From: Hibiscus mutabilis
Lineage: Eukaryota; Streptophyta; Magnoliopsida; Malvales; Malvaceae
Direction: 5' to 3'
Length of the DNA: 64,000 bases
Assembly (NCBI GenBank): GCA_019671005.1
Contig: CM033717.1
Location: 74,879,850 to 74,943,849, forward strand
In this document: positions 11,670-22,551 of the stretch, piece by piece
Layout: the number at the start of each line of letters is the position of its first letter
How positions within the stretch are numbered: position 1 is the stretch's first letter
Made by a program: the position numbers and the translations under genes
The notes under the pieces: generated by a model
Database searches by the model: none
Told to the model about the DNA's origin: nothing
The model's input: only the letters and a program-made list of their open reading frames with translations

Positions 11670-11678
11670 AATTAATAA

Positions 11679-12384
11679 GTATGAACAAAATCTTACAAAC
11701 ACGAATATAAGTATGTCCGGTTCGTTTATGTTTCACGAACAAGTTCATTTATTGACTCGTTTATTTATCAATGATATTTTCTTATAAAAATATTACAATA
11801 ATACCTTCTCTATTTTTATATTTGAATTTCAACTCATTTATGTTCACAACTGTTAAACGAAATATAAACGAACATACTCGTAAACGTTAAACGAACATAT
11901 TCAAAAATGATAAATGAATCAAGCTCGAACACACCAAATAATAAACAAAACTAGGTTCAAGCATAATGTTAAAAATTTAAACGAACACAAACCGAACATG
12001 AACAACTTCAAAAATAAACAACTAACTACAAACACGATCTTATTTATTTGAACTTAGTTCATTTACATCCCTACACACCACCATTTCCTGCGAAAGTACT
12101 TAATACTAATAGGTCCTCGATTCTGTTATCAGTTTAAATTAGTCTCTCTGTTATTAAATGATTTTTTATATAATCATTGGTAATATAATCATATATGCAA
12201 AGGGTCCTTACAAGAACGACCCCTCTGTTATTAGATGAATTAATATAACCTATTTATTGTCTAAAAGATATGACTTTTATTATTTAATAAAGTTGAACCA
12301 AAAATGTAAACAAAAAGTAATTTTAACCACACAATTGACAAATATCAATAACCTTAAGGATGAGGGGAGTCTAATGTACAATAA
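11679..12384. other. Intergenic, no gene seen
   Basis: A+T-rich sequence. 11700-12060 has many short GAACAAA/AACGAAC-type motifs in both orientations, suggesting a decayed repeat. No credible ORF. Confidence 0.35.
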
Positions 12385-12587
12385 GGTACGGCGTCGACTT
12401 GAATATTACAAAATACGAAATTTAAAATATTAACCACCAACCTAAAATATTATACTTTTTTTATAACATTTTATGTTGTGGTCTCGTGACAAGTATCGAT
12501 ACTCATATATTTAATCATCAACCTACAATGTTCAAAAAGTGTAACGTTTTAAATTGGTGGGTAATATTTTAAGTTTTGTGTGTGCCG
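12385..12587. mobile_element. 203-bp MITE flanked by TACAATAA
   Basis: An imperfect inverted repeat: the left part has TACGGCG and ATTTAAAATATTAACCACCA, and the right part has the reverse complement of CGGCACACACAAAACTTAAA and ATTACCCACCAA. TACAATAA lies on both sides (12377-12384 and 12588-12595), an 8-bp duplication such as hAT elements make. No coding capacity. Confidence 0.5.
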
Positions 12588-12600
12588 TACAATAAAGATT

Positions 12601-12728
12601 CAATCAAGATTCAAGCCACTCTAAAGCACTGATCATAGTACTAAAACACTGATCATAGTACTAAACTAAGAATCCCAGGAAATCAATCAAGATTCAAGCC
12701 ACTCTAAAGCACTGATCATAGTACTAAA
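12601..12728. repeat. Two-copy direct repeat, 83-bp period
   Basis: The phrase starting CAATCAAGATTCAAGCCACT occurs at 12601 and again at 12684; its tail CACTGATCATAGTACTAAA occurs a third time inside the first copy. This is a local tandem duplication. Confidence 0.75.
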
Positions 12729-13124
12729 ACAATCATTGCAGTAACATAGTGACTCCGATCCGGTAACCAGTATCAAAATCACCGAGAAATAAGACGGTGA
12801 TGCCAACGTTTTCTGCTTAGGAAGAGAATGTATTTTGATTCTTGTAATGTACAATAAAGCATTCCCATTATCATCTCAAAGCAAACAAGAGAATTCAAAA
12901 AATACAGTACAAATGCAGGGATTACTTCACAGAATGCATGGCCATGGTATACCTATAACTACAAGTTAAACCATTCGATCAAAGTAGGAAACGGGAGGTG
13001 ACGGTCTCCATTCTTGAAAACCGATACCATATGGGTATTTCCAGTTTCATAATTTTGAAAGCAAAACGTGGTTGAGTTCAACACGGTTTGTTGTCATTGT
13101 TGCTACTATGAACAGCCATACCAG

Positions 13125-14095
13125 CTATGTTAGGAGTTGAAGCAGCGGCAACCTGTAGATCAGATAGGAGAAAGACCGACAAGGAGGGTTCGGTCGAGTA
13201 GTCGGAGATGATGATCTGATGGCAGTTGATTTTTTATGCTGTGGATGCAGAGGTGGAAGGCTGCTGGACGGCGATGATGAGATCAAGTTGAAGTCGGAGG
13301 TGCTCGCAGTAGCTCGAAGAGCCATTGAACTTCGGTTGTGATTTTTCCCCAGAAAAGAACCATGAGCTAATAAGTTCTTCCGTTTCCTGTTATAAGGATC
13401 CTCCGGCTTTGCGAAATCTTTAACCGACGGAGCGGCAGCTGCATCGGCTAGACTTGTGTAAGATTTTGATCTGCCATTATAAAAGCTGGATATGCCTCTT
13501 CTGAAATAAGCAAAAGCACAACAATAAGAAATTGAAGCACCTAAATGATAAACCATAGAAAATCACAGAAATCCTTTTCAGAAACATTTTCCCGAGATCC
13601 AAACAATGCTTACTGGGAAAAATGGGAGTTCTTAATCTTCAAAGATGAATTCACATTATCCTAAGTTGCTTTAAACAGCATTAGAATAACAAAGCATGCA
13701 AGTTTAATTTAATAAACCCTAACCATTCATCTAATCTTTCTTACACAATTTTAATAAAATCCATCAACATAGAATCATTATTAGATCAAAACCCAGAAAG
13801 AATAAGTTCTCAAAATTGGTGGGTTCTTTTTTCTTTCTTAAAAAAATTACCTCATAGGCAAAGCATCCACTAGAGCATCCATGGAATCCAAGGGTTCTTT
13901 AAGCTGGCTTTTCACTTCAGCCTCCGCTGAATCTTCACCGTCCGATGACGATTCACCGGAAACATCACTGTTCCTTCCGATCGACGACGAACTACAAGAC
14001 CCCAAATAATCATCTTCCCTATCCTCTTCCGACGACAACCTCCCCCGATCCTCCGGCGAACCAGAGGATCTCATTGAACTAGAATCATAATTCAT
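13125..14095 (-). CDS. OXIDATIVE STRESS 3 (OXS3)-like protein, C-terminus frameshifted
   Basis: OXS3-family proteins are small plant nuclear or chromatin-associated proteins linked to stress tolerance. Two exons: 13851-14095 and 13125-13500, joined AG|A. Exon 1 is a serine- and acid-rich N-terminus (MNYDSSSMRSSGSPED, then SSEEDREDDYLGSCSSSSIG) ending in MDALVDALPMR. Exon 2 begins with the family signature RGISSFYNGRSKSYTSLADA and runs through KPEDPYNRKRKNLL. The read frame ends at 13125 with YLIYRLPLLQLLT, which does not look like the family. One base over, the DNA reads LSDLQVAAASTPNIAGMAV and ends NNDNKPC at 13078-13080, a plausible OXS3-type end directly after CRSFS. So one base seems to be missing near 13168-13172. 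Family call is good; the restored end is inference. Confidence 0.75.
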
Positions 14096-14935
14096 TTTGA
14101 AAACGAAAACAACAGATGAAGTAATGGGAGTTGCTTTGAATTATCCAGTGAAGTGCACATGCGGAGGCGATATTCCCTCCATTGTTGATCAAAAGTAGAG
14201 GAATTTTAAAGAAAAAAAAGAGGGTTACTTTGGATTTCTGCTGTATTAAATAACTAGATAATGAAATGGTTGAACAGGGAATGGAATAAACGAAGATGGG
14301 GAAGCTCTTATCCAGATGGAAAATTCTTTCCTTTTTGTTGAGAAGATAGAAGAAAAGGGATTGGAGAAAGATATTTTGGCTTGTGTAGGAATCAAGAAAG
14401 AAAGGGAGGGGGGGGGGGGGGTTGGTTTGCAGAGATTGTTGTCCTAGATTTTGGTCGACTGTTTTGTCACACGTTTGATCAACTGCTGTCTGAAATCCAC
14501 GGTCAAGATATGTGCTCAGTTATTTATTATTTAGGTAAATTATCTAAATCATCACTGAATTTACTTTTAAACTTATTTTGTTCACTAGAGTTTTTAAACG
14601 TTCAATTTACTCGCTAAAGTCAAGACATTGAATATTTTTTTGTCATTTTTTGTTAACTTTTTGACGACGTTCATTTATTATCAAAAAGAGAAATTTCTCT
14701 AAAATTCGAGGGGTGAAAAGCTTCATCGACGCGAGAAAAGGGCTTCATGTCTCTATTTAATGATTAATGGGAGAGATCAGTTAGAGAAAAATTAAAAAAA
14801 ATTGTCCAATTTGTGGACTTCGGACACTTAGGGCGAAATGGAGGTCAGATTTGGATTCAGAGAGTCTGAGACAAAGCGACTAGTGAAAATTGGTACCGAA
14901 AAACGATGGTCGTGAACGATGGAATAACAAAAAAT
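14096..14935. other. Upstream region of the OXS3-like gene, with a 14-G run
   Basis: 14096-14380 is the likely 5' UTR and promoter of the minus-strand OXS3-like gene. A run of 14 G lies at 14408-14421. From about 14520 the sequence becomes A+T-rich repeat-like DNA. No credible gene. Confidence 0.4.
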
Positions 14936-15734
14936 GTAACCCCTTAGACCCGCTTATACGTTACACCTGATTCTAGAATGTCACATTAGGGTCACAAGAG
15001 CGACCAACAATAAAAACCCAAATAAAAACATTTTCTTTCTAATTAATTTAAATTCGTAAAATAAAAATCTTTGTTACAATATCGTTATAGAAAATCATAA
15101 AACAGAAACCCATAAAGTATATTACAGACCCTGAATTAAATAAGACACGTCATACATGCCCACTAATTATACCAGTACCGTACTACACAAGCAGTGCTGA
15201 AGGAACTCTCACACTGATGTCGATAACTGCTCAATTTTTAATCTTTTAACCTGCGACGGTAAAAACATCATGAGCTTGGAAAAGCTCAGTAATACATAAC
15301 TACCAAAAGATGTTAAAGGCACAAGCAAGTATATGTCAAAAGCATAATATTGTCATGGTATTCTGTGCAACATGTTCCAATTGCGATTCAATATCTCAAT
15401 ATAACTTTATATATACAGGTAATAGAGTTATTCATTATTCGGTCACCCGAGTATCAGGCGAGAAGCCTATAATCTAGAGAATCAGAAGCATGATAGATTA
15501 AATGAATTGAATTAGGGAGTTTAGTATGTTCTAACAAATGCAGATTGAAACTTACAGAAAGTTTCAAACATTGATAAGTTAGTTCTACAAGGTAGATTTA
15601 AAAGAGGCATCAAAGTTTTAATTACCCTCCAATTGAACATCGATATACAGATCCCCAAACTACATCTATAAAAGCTCCAATCCAAGCCCATTGGGTGTAA
15701 GTGCCGACCGAAGGGAATGCCTTAGGTCCAGTAG

Positions 15735-16590
15735 GAATCACCCTATCCGAAGCGTAGGAACCTAGTACAGTAGGAATAACCCTAGCCGAAACATATGGAC
15801 CTGATACATAAGGAATTACCTTCTCCGAAGCGTAGGAACCTAGTACAGTAGGAATAACCCTAGCCGAAACATATGGACCTGATACATAAGGAATTAGCTT
15901 CTCCGAAGTGTAGGAACCTGATACATAAGGGATTACCCTGGCCAAAGCGTAGGAACCTAATATATAAGGAATTACCCTCGCTGAAGTGTAGGAACCTAAT
16001 ACATAAGGAATTACCCTCGCCGAAGCCTAGGAACCTGATACATAAGGGATTAGCCTCGCCGAATAGGAAACTGATACATAAGGGATTACCCTCGCCGAAT
16101 TGTAGGAACCTGGTACATAAGGAATTACCCTCGTCGAAGCGTAGGAACCTGATACATAAGGGATTACCCTCGTCGAAGCGTAAGAACTTAATACATAAAA
16201 GATTACCCTTGCCGAAACGTAGGAACTTGATACATAAGGAATTACCCTCGTCGAAGCGTAAGAACCAAATACATAAGGAATTACCATCACTGAAGCGTAG
16301 GAACCTGATACATAAGGGATTACCCTCGTCAAAGTGTAGGAACCTGATACATAAAGGATTACCCTTGCCGAAGCGTAGGAACCTAATACATAAGAAATTA
16401 CACTTATCGAAGCGTAGAAACCTGATACATAAGGGATTACCCTCGCCGAAGCATAGGAACCTGATACATAATGGATTATCCTCGCTGAAGCGTAGGAACC
16501 TGATACATAAGGAATTACCCTCGTCGAAGTGTAAAAACCAGATACATAAGGGATTACCCTCACCGAGGCGTAGGAACTTGATATGTAAAG
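15735..16590. repeat. 39-bp minisatellite, about 22 units
   Basis: Tandem units of 39 bp, each containing GTAGGAACCTGATACATAAG and GATTACCCTCG, repeat with slight variation; one unit is 3 bp shorter. The first part (15735-15890) is a two-unit variant in which alternate units carry CCTAGTACAGTAGGAATAAC. Because 39 is 13 codons, stop-free frames persist on both strands: a 13-residue period NLIHKELPSPKRR on + and IRFLRFGEGNPLC on -. These ORFs follow from the periodicity and I do not call them genes. Confidence 0.9.
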
Positions 16591-17754
16591 AGTTACATTC
16601 GGACCAGGGCTGAACCTTTAGAGATTTCATATCATAACCCAAGTACCCTAGTGAATTAGTCTAGCCAGTATTACATTGTGCAACAACAAACAATAATAAC
16701 AGTAAGTAATAAATAGACATTTGTATAAAGATAAACAATAACCAGAGAGCATGCTTGTCATATCGGGTACTAGGGCATATATCAGACATATAATATAATC
16801 ATGCTTAAGTTCAAAAACATGTTATATTTATGTGAAATCGGGCATGTCAGTCTTGTATACATGATCAGTTTAATAAAGCGTGCAAAACATTATGTAGAAC
16901 AGTCGTGTAACACACAAGGAACATACTAGATTGCCCAGTTTAATTTTCGGAAGCACTTGATAATTATCGTAAATGGGACATTAAACTTCTGAAAAATTTG
17001 AATTGATTTCAAAAATTGGATCCCTAATAAAAGGGGTTCGATAACTAATGGCTCCACCCAAACATTCAGTAATAGTTCTATCATGATCATGCAAGATTCA
17101 AATACATCAGGATTTATCCCTTCATTAAGCTTACAATGGCCTTTTAGTCATTTGTCTTCTAGGGGGTATTTAGGTCTTTTTACACGTTAAGGGTATTTTC
17201 GTAATTTCTTGCCTAAATATTTCAGACATTAGATCTTATAACAAGAAATAATTGAAATTGAAGGTTTCGAGATTAATTACTTTATTGATTATTTACTGAA
17301 CTTGGATTTCTTACCGGTCATCAATTTCTTATTCAAGTCACTCAGTCCTAACCAATTTATTATCTTATTACGGTGAACCGTATCATTTTAAAATAATCAA
17401 CGATAATCATATAACTAATCATATTTATTCATACATTAACCAACTATCAACGAGTTTCGAAAAGCATGAAAAAGGTAGTAAGGTATTACCTCGGCTCTGA
17501 GCTGCATTGGTTAACCTTTGATACTCTATTCGATCGCTTTTGAACTCAAACTCGACGTCCCTCAATACCTTGAATACATGGCAAAACAATTTTTATCAGA
17601 AACATAACTTAAACACGTAATTAGATTTATCCAGAAGGTCAAATGCTAAATAACAACAAACCGGGTTCGAAATTGGTGAAATAGACTTCAAAAATGAACT
17701 CAGGATGTCAAAAATCATAAAATAGGGGTTTTTGGAAAATTTAACTTTTTAGTC

Positions 17755-17960
17755 AAATCAACACTGACGCCAGCAGTCAAAGTCAACACTGACGTTAGCA
17801 GACAAGGTCAGCGTTGGCGTCATCTACTGACGTCAGTAGTCAACAGTCAACTGGGTTGACTAGGACGAGCTGACTCATTGAGTTGACTCAGACGAGTTGA
17901 CTCACTGAGTTGACTTAGATGAGTTGACTCACTGAGTTAACTAGGATGGGTTAACTTAGT
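17755..17960. repeat. TTGACT/AGTCAAC-rich short tandem repeat
   Basis: Repeated GAGTTGACTCACTGAG and AGTCAACACTGACG phrases with about 27-30 bp spacing. TTGAC is also the core of WRKY-binding W-boxes, but the array looks like a repeat first. Confidence 0.65.
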
Positions 17961-18749
17961 TAATGGGTTAATAGGTTAGGCAGACAGGTCAGATCGGGCC
18001 GGATGGGTCGGACTCAAGTTTGGTAGATTGGTTTAGAGTCGAATCGGTTCGATTTATAAGTTAGACGAGTTCATAACCGGTCAGACTGGTCCAGGCCGAG
18101 GATTAACCAAAGTGGTCGTCGGAAATCGCCTTTGGTGGCGCGTGAAAGCCAGCGGGGCCAAATCTATCCACAACATCATCGAATAAATGTAAAAAATGTT
18201 TTAAACACAACTATTATCTCAACTAACCCATAATCAGGTTAGAACTTTACCAAACTTACCATAACGAAGGAGAAACATTCAGATTTAAAGTAGCTCTAAT
18301 GAGGCCTCTCCCGGTGTCGGAACGACGGTCGGTTAGAAGGGTTTTACTCTCTTTCTCACGCTGATCACGTCGGAACTGTTGACGCACCTTGCTGGCGACA
18401 GAGTCGGCCGTGAATGAAGGAAAATATAAGGTAGTTCTGGGGGAGGTTCGACGAGACTTTAATCGGATCTCCACGGCATCGTCGGTCGTTCACTGCGAGT
18501 GATAGCCAGGGACGAGTCATGCGTAAGGCGGCGATCACGTCGACAGTGGCGGTGAAAGCTACGACACGACAATGGGGTAGATCGGAGCCAGAGATAGTGG
18601 TGGTTGGGGAAAAAGACTTGAGAGTATTCTCTCCATTTTCATATTCGAATCGCATCCCCCTGGGTAGGTGAGTGGTTAGATCAAATTTATTATTGACACA
18701 ACTTTACTAAACATTGCATAATGAGAAGCTGGTGCATGATTAGATTAAT

Positions 18750-18850
18750 AGTGTTCTTTAGCCCAAATGGTTAGGATATGGGTTTCCCATCCATAAGCTT
18801 AAAGGTTTAAACCCCATAGATAACCATTATTCTGACCAAAATAGGTTTGA
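18750..18850 (+). repeat. tRNA-like SINE-type sequence
   Basis: TAGCCCAAATGGTTAGG (about 18759) resembles an RNA polymerase III A box and GGTTTAAACCCC (18803-18814) a B box, about 44 bases apart. No cloverleaf forms well, so this is not an intact tRNA. A tRNA-derived SINE fragment is the best reading. Confidence 0.4.
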
Positions 18851-19744
18851 GAGTAAAATTTAGTGATGATTTACATAATTTATCCTATTATTTGATATAC
18901 AAATAACTACATCGTATGTTTCAAAAGTTTCAAACTATAACTCTTATTCTAAATTGATCTTAAAACTATGAAATCATCTTAAATTGGTCCTCAAACTTTC
19001 GAAGATTCTAATTCCATCACCATATTATTAGTTCGTTCTATTTTGAATTTGTGTAGTATAATCATAGATATCTAATTTGTTGACTAACTAATTTAGATCG
19101 GATACTACACAATTTATAATGAGATAATTCTTTTAATCTAATTGCTCTATTTATTATATCAGAATTCGAACTTGTAATGGATTTAATGCTCATCCCACCG
19201 GAGAGTAAAAGGCATGGTTAGATCCGTCTTCGAGTCGGGTACATCCAGAGATGCATGATCCGAAGTCTAGGGCCATGTATGGTTTGGATGTTATGCCTGA
19301 TGCCTCTTTTTTATGCAGGTTACATCCTTCCATTTGATGTTCTGTTCTCACCCGATTGTAGTCCTGTTTTCTAAACCGGATATGCCAACTTTTATGCAGG
19401 TTACATACTGCCCTGACTGTGTGAGAGCATGCAAGTACGGTACCAAAGCAATAATCGGAGGGGGGCGCAACGATTCGAATTCGTAACTTCTTTAATCTTG
19501 TGTTTCTGGTTTCTTTCTAAACGAAACTTATTTGTATTGCTATTAAAACTTGTATTAAAGCAGCATTCAAACATAAAAATTTACACCATGTATTTGCTAT
19601 TGCATCTTATATATCTTTAAACCTTATTGTACATGAACCCATCGGTTTCCACTAAACCATGACCCTGAACACCAACCACAACATTTGTAGACCATAACTA
19701 GATGGCTAGGGAACGCCTCGATCCAATACGGTTTGTCAATCGGA
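18851..19744. other. Intergenic, 3' side of the aleurain-like gene
   Basis: No coding signal. The phrase TTTTATGCAGGTTACAT appears twice (near 19310 and 19390), a short direct repeat. Otherwise A+T-rich. Confidence 0.4.
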
Positions 19745-21483
19745 TTAAGCATCAACAGGGTATGATGCACAAGTTGCCACTCCTGCAACGAAATAATGGG
19801 AATGAAATGCTAGTTGTCTGTAGAGATCTAATGGGGTCGAGACTTGAGACTTACCACACATGTTTTTGCCCATCTCCATCTTGAAGTAGCCATTGTCACC
19901 CCATTCTGCACCCCATGAGTTCTTAATGAGCCAATACGGAACACCCTTTTCAACTCCGTACCCGACCGCAAGAACAGCGTGGTTCACATCCTGCCACATA
20001 TCGCCATTGTTAGTAACACATCAAATATAACTCCGAGCATACAAATAATACTTGACGGAGAAGAAATTCACCATGGATGTGCTGCCACATGTGTTACTTG
20101 TATAAACACCACTTTTGTAAAACCGAAAACTCGTGACAACTTGAAATGCCACGCTAACCGGCCGGACAATGGCAACTGCATGCTTTAACTCATCTTCAGA
20201 ACCCTGTTAATTTGTACATTCAGATTCACAATCACTAACATCGAATTTGTACCAGAAAACCAGAAGGGAAATGGTGTTTTTGAGACCATACCAAGGTAAT
20301 GTTAGCAGAGTCTATGACTTTAACACCAACATTTTGGGGAGAGTATTTGCATAGACCATTTCTACCAGTGTAAGGGTACGACTCCTCCGTGTCAAGGCCG
20401 CCGTTATATTTGATGTATTCAAAGGCTTGGGATGGCAACCCACCGCTGCAACCGAAGTTATTAAAGGCTCCGGCACAGTCCACAAGCTGCTGCTCCGATA
20501 GAGAAATCGGTTTCCCGAATGCCTGATAGTAGGCCGCCTCAAGAGCTCCGGTGGAACTGAAAAAACATTATGCAAATCAATTTACAAGCTAATTAACCTT
20601 AGTTGCTTTGTAAAACATCACTGAAAATTAACCTGAATGTCCAGCAAGATCCACAAGAACCTTGATCTTTTACAGGGCTGACTATGCCCGCTGCCCTCCA
20701 GTCTTTCTGCTCATACAACATTGCAGAGTGTCGAATATGAGTATGTGTCCGAATATTATAAAACGTGGTTTAATTTTTTTTTTTACCGATTCAGGAAGGA
20801 CGACGGTTGTCAGCCGATGGTTGCCCTTTGTGGTGGCGGAGCAGTTTTGAGCAGCTCCCAATCTGTGTTTCTGAAACTCTTCCCAAGTCAAATCAGCAAA
20901 CTCTGCATCATCAAATCAAAAATGAAAAAGAAGAGAGTTCATACAGTTGGTCTTTAAACCAAACATACTGGAAACTGAACTGAACTAAATCAGACCAGAA
21001 TTGTCTGGTTCATCAGCAGACATCCGATATACAAAGAAATAAACTTTATTTAAAAAAAATGGGGAAAGAAGTAACGTACGATTGACAGCAAGAGTGTAAG
21101 ACAATCCCTTCCTGTTAGTTGATCTGATTAAATCGTAATTGTCTTTAAAAATCTGAAACCGTAGTTTCATCTCCTCCACGTTTTCATACACCTTCCCATG
21201 CCTACAAAAACGAAGAAAAAAACACAGAAATTTCGTCTTAATTTTCACTTTTCTGTGTTCTATGTAAGAAAAAAGATGAACGTCCGATGGGAGGATGGTG
21301 GGTTACTTGTAAGCAAAACGGCCGAAGGAGATAGCATGGCGACTGTTTCCGACGACACTAAGAACAGTGGACTCGAAGCCGCGGAGGCCATCAGGATGGG
21401 GTTGGAGTCCTCGAAAGTTGATGCGGCGGCGACGGCGGCGGAGCATAGTAGGAGATGGAGGACACCAACGTAAAACGAGCCAT
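19745..21483 (-). CDS. Aleurain-like papain-family cysteine protease, exon 1 disrupted
   Basis: Aleurain (cathepsin H-like) proteases work in the vacuole on proteins and N-terminal peptides. Eight exons: 21307-21483, 21080-21201, 20787-20902, 20633-20706, 20292-20556, 20072-20203, 19855-19990 and 19745-19782. From exon 2 on the frame is open and highly family-like: STNRKGLSYTLAVN, FADLTWEEF, the catalytic Cys in KDQGSCGSCWTFS, LSEQQLVDCAGAFNNFGC, the catalytic His in DVNHAVLAVGYG, Asn in LIKNSWGAEWGDNGYF and the end VATCASYPVDA. Exon 1 is broken. After MARFTLVSSIS the frame slips by one base and again past NPIL, so the direct reading stops after 30 residues; the pieces LLLCSAAVAAASTFEDSNPI and GLRGFESTVL lie in other frames. 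The vacuolar sorting motif NPIR of the family would read NPIL. Spliced length is 1060 nt, 1 modulo 3. The signal peptide is lost unless these are sequence errors. Confidence 0.85.
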
Positions 21484-22551
21484 GATTAAGTTTTTTTTTT
21501 CTTCGCTTTTCTTGTTGCTAGTGATATGATTTTGTTGCTGTGGAGACAAATTTATAAGGATTGCATGATCAACAAACATCTATTTCATTTAATTGGTTAA
21601 ATTTTATAAATGTCCTTGTACTATAAGTTTTCGGTGAATTTAGTCCCTACTACTAAGGGCTTTGATACCCTATTCAATGATATAACTTCCCTTTTAGTCC
21701 CTTCAAAAATGAAACTATTCAATTTGATCACTATAAAACTTTTTTTTTGGTTTGACCATTGGTTTTCGACCCATTGGCTGACTAATCCAGATCGAGTTTT
21801 GCAGAAGCTCATTGTTGGGCAATTCTCCCAACCTATTTTTCTCTATTCACATCGTCAGAATTCGAACTTCTGACTTTGTTTAAGAGACCTAACACATCAT
21901 CATACTACACCAACTGGTCGTTGGTATCCCTATAACACTTCTAGCTCTACTCCTCAAAAATGTTAATTTTGTCATGGTCACCCAAAATAAAATTTCTATC
22001 TTTGCCCGGTTATGATAAGACATGTCAAATTATTTCATTGGATAAAAAGTTGGCATCAAGACTTAAAATACATATTTTGAAAAGTCAGATTATAATTAGG
22101 GATTAGATCTATAAACTTACCTAATATAAGGACCTTTTCATACAATTTGAATAATCTAAATCAGCATAATTAATTGATTTATTTGGAAAAATAACGGTAT
22201 TAATAAATTATGTGATTATCAAAAGATACTGGATTTATTACACTTTGTTGGACGTCCTTTTCTTGTGTGGATTCTGTTTTATTTGTACTTCAACCTGACG
22301 TATTTCCTTACGTCCAATTATCAAACTCTCTTAATCCAGTAAGTGGTCCAAACTCCAATGGTAAAAAGAATTGTGATTTTTGTAGGAGGTTCATATTCGA
22401 GTAATTTCGTAGGTAAGGTCGTGGGGTGTACGTGAATTTTATTAAGAGTTGAAAAAAAAACGAATACTATCTTAAAACGATATTAAAAATAGTAAACAAT
22501 CTATTTGAAGAGATAATATGAAGAAGCTCACTCGATTATTTTAGTTATTTA
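21484..22551. other. Upstream region of the aleurain-like gene and repeats, no gene seen
   Basis: The first 100-150 bases are the likely 5' UTR and promoter. 21600-21900 carries phrases such as GTCCTTGTACTATAAG and TTTAGTCCCTACTA, common in plant MITE-like repeats. No credible ORF. Confidence 0.35.

Larger units (their letters stand above)
14936..18660. repeat. Repeat-rich block, possibly LTR-retrotransposon derived
   Basis: The block opens near 14936 with TGTAACCCCTTAGACCCG, similar in style to the TGTAACACCCC start of many plant Gypsy LTRs. It contains a 39-bp minisatellite (about 15735-16590) and a TTGACT-rich repeat (17755-17960), and ends in a G+C-richer part (18100-18620) that looks transcribed but has no long convincing ORF. 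I found no second LTR, primer-binding site or pol remnant, so a solo LTR or a non-autonomous element is a guess. Confidence 0.3.

Noticed and set aside
14408..14421. G-quadruplex in the OXS3-like promoter
   Set aside because: A single 14-G homopolymer is as likely a slippage tract or assembly artefact; no spaced G-runs.
15735..16590. Possible CRISPR-like array
   Set aside because: Units are contiguous with no unique spacers, in a plant nuclear context.
15622..16642. Long ORFs on both strands (246, 260, 178 and 107 codons)
   Set aside because: They follow from the 39-bp period (13 codons) of a minisatellite; no start context, domain or splice signal supports a gene.
18750..18850. Intact tRNA gene
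   Set aside because: Box-like motifs only; no convincing cloverleaf or anticodon arm.
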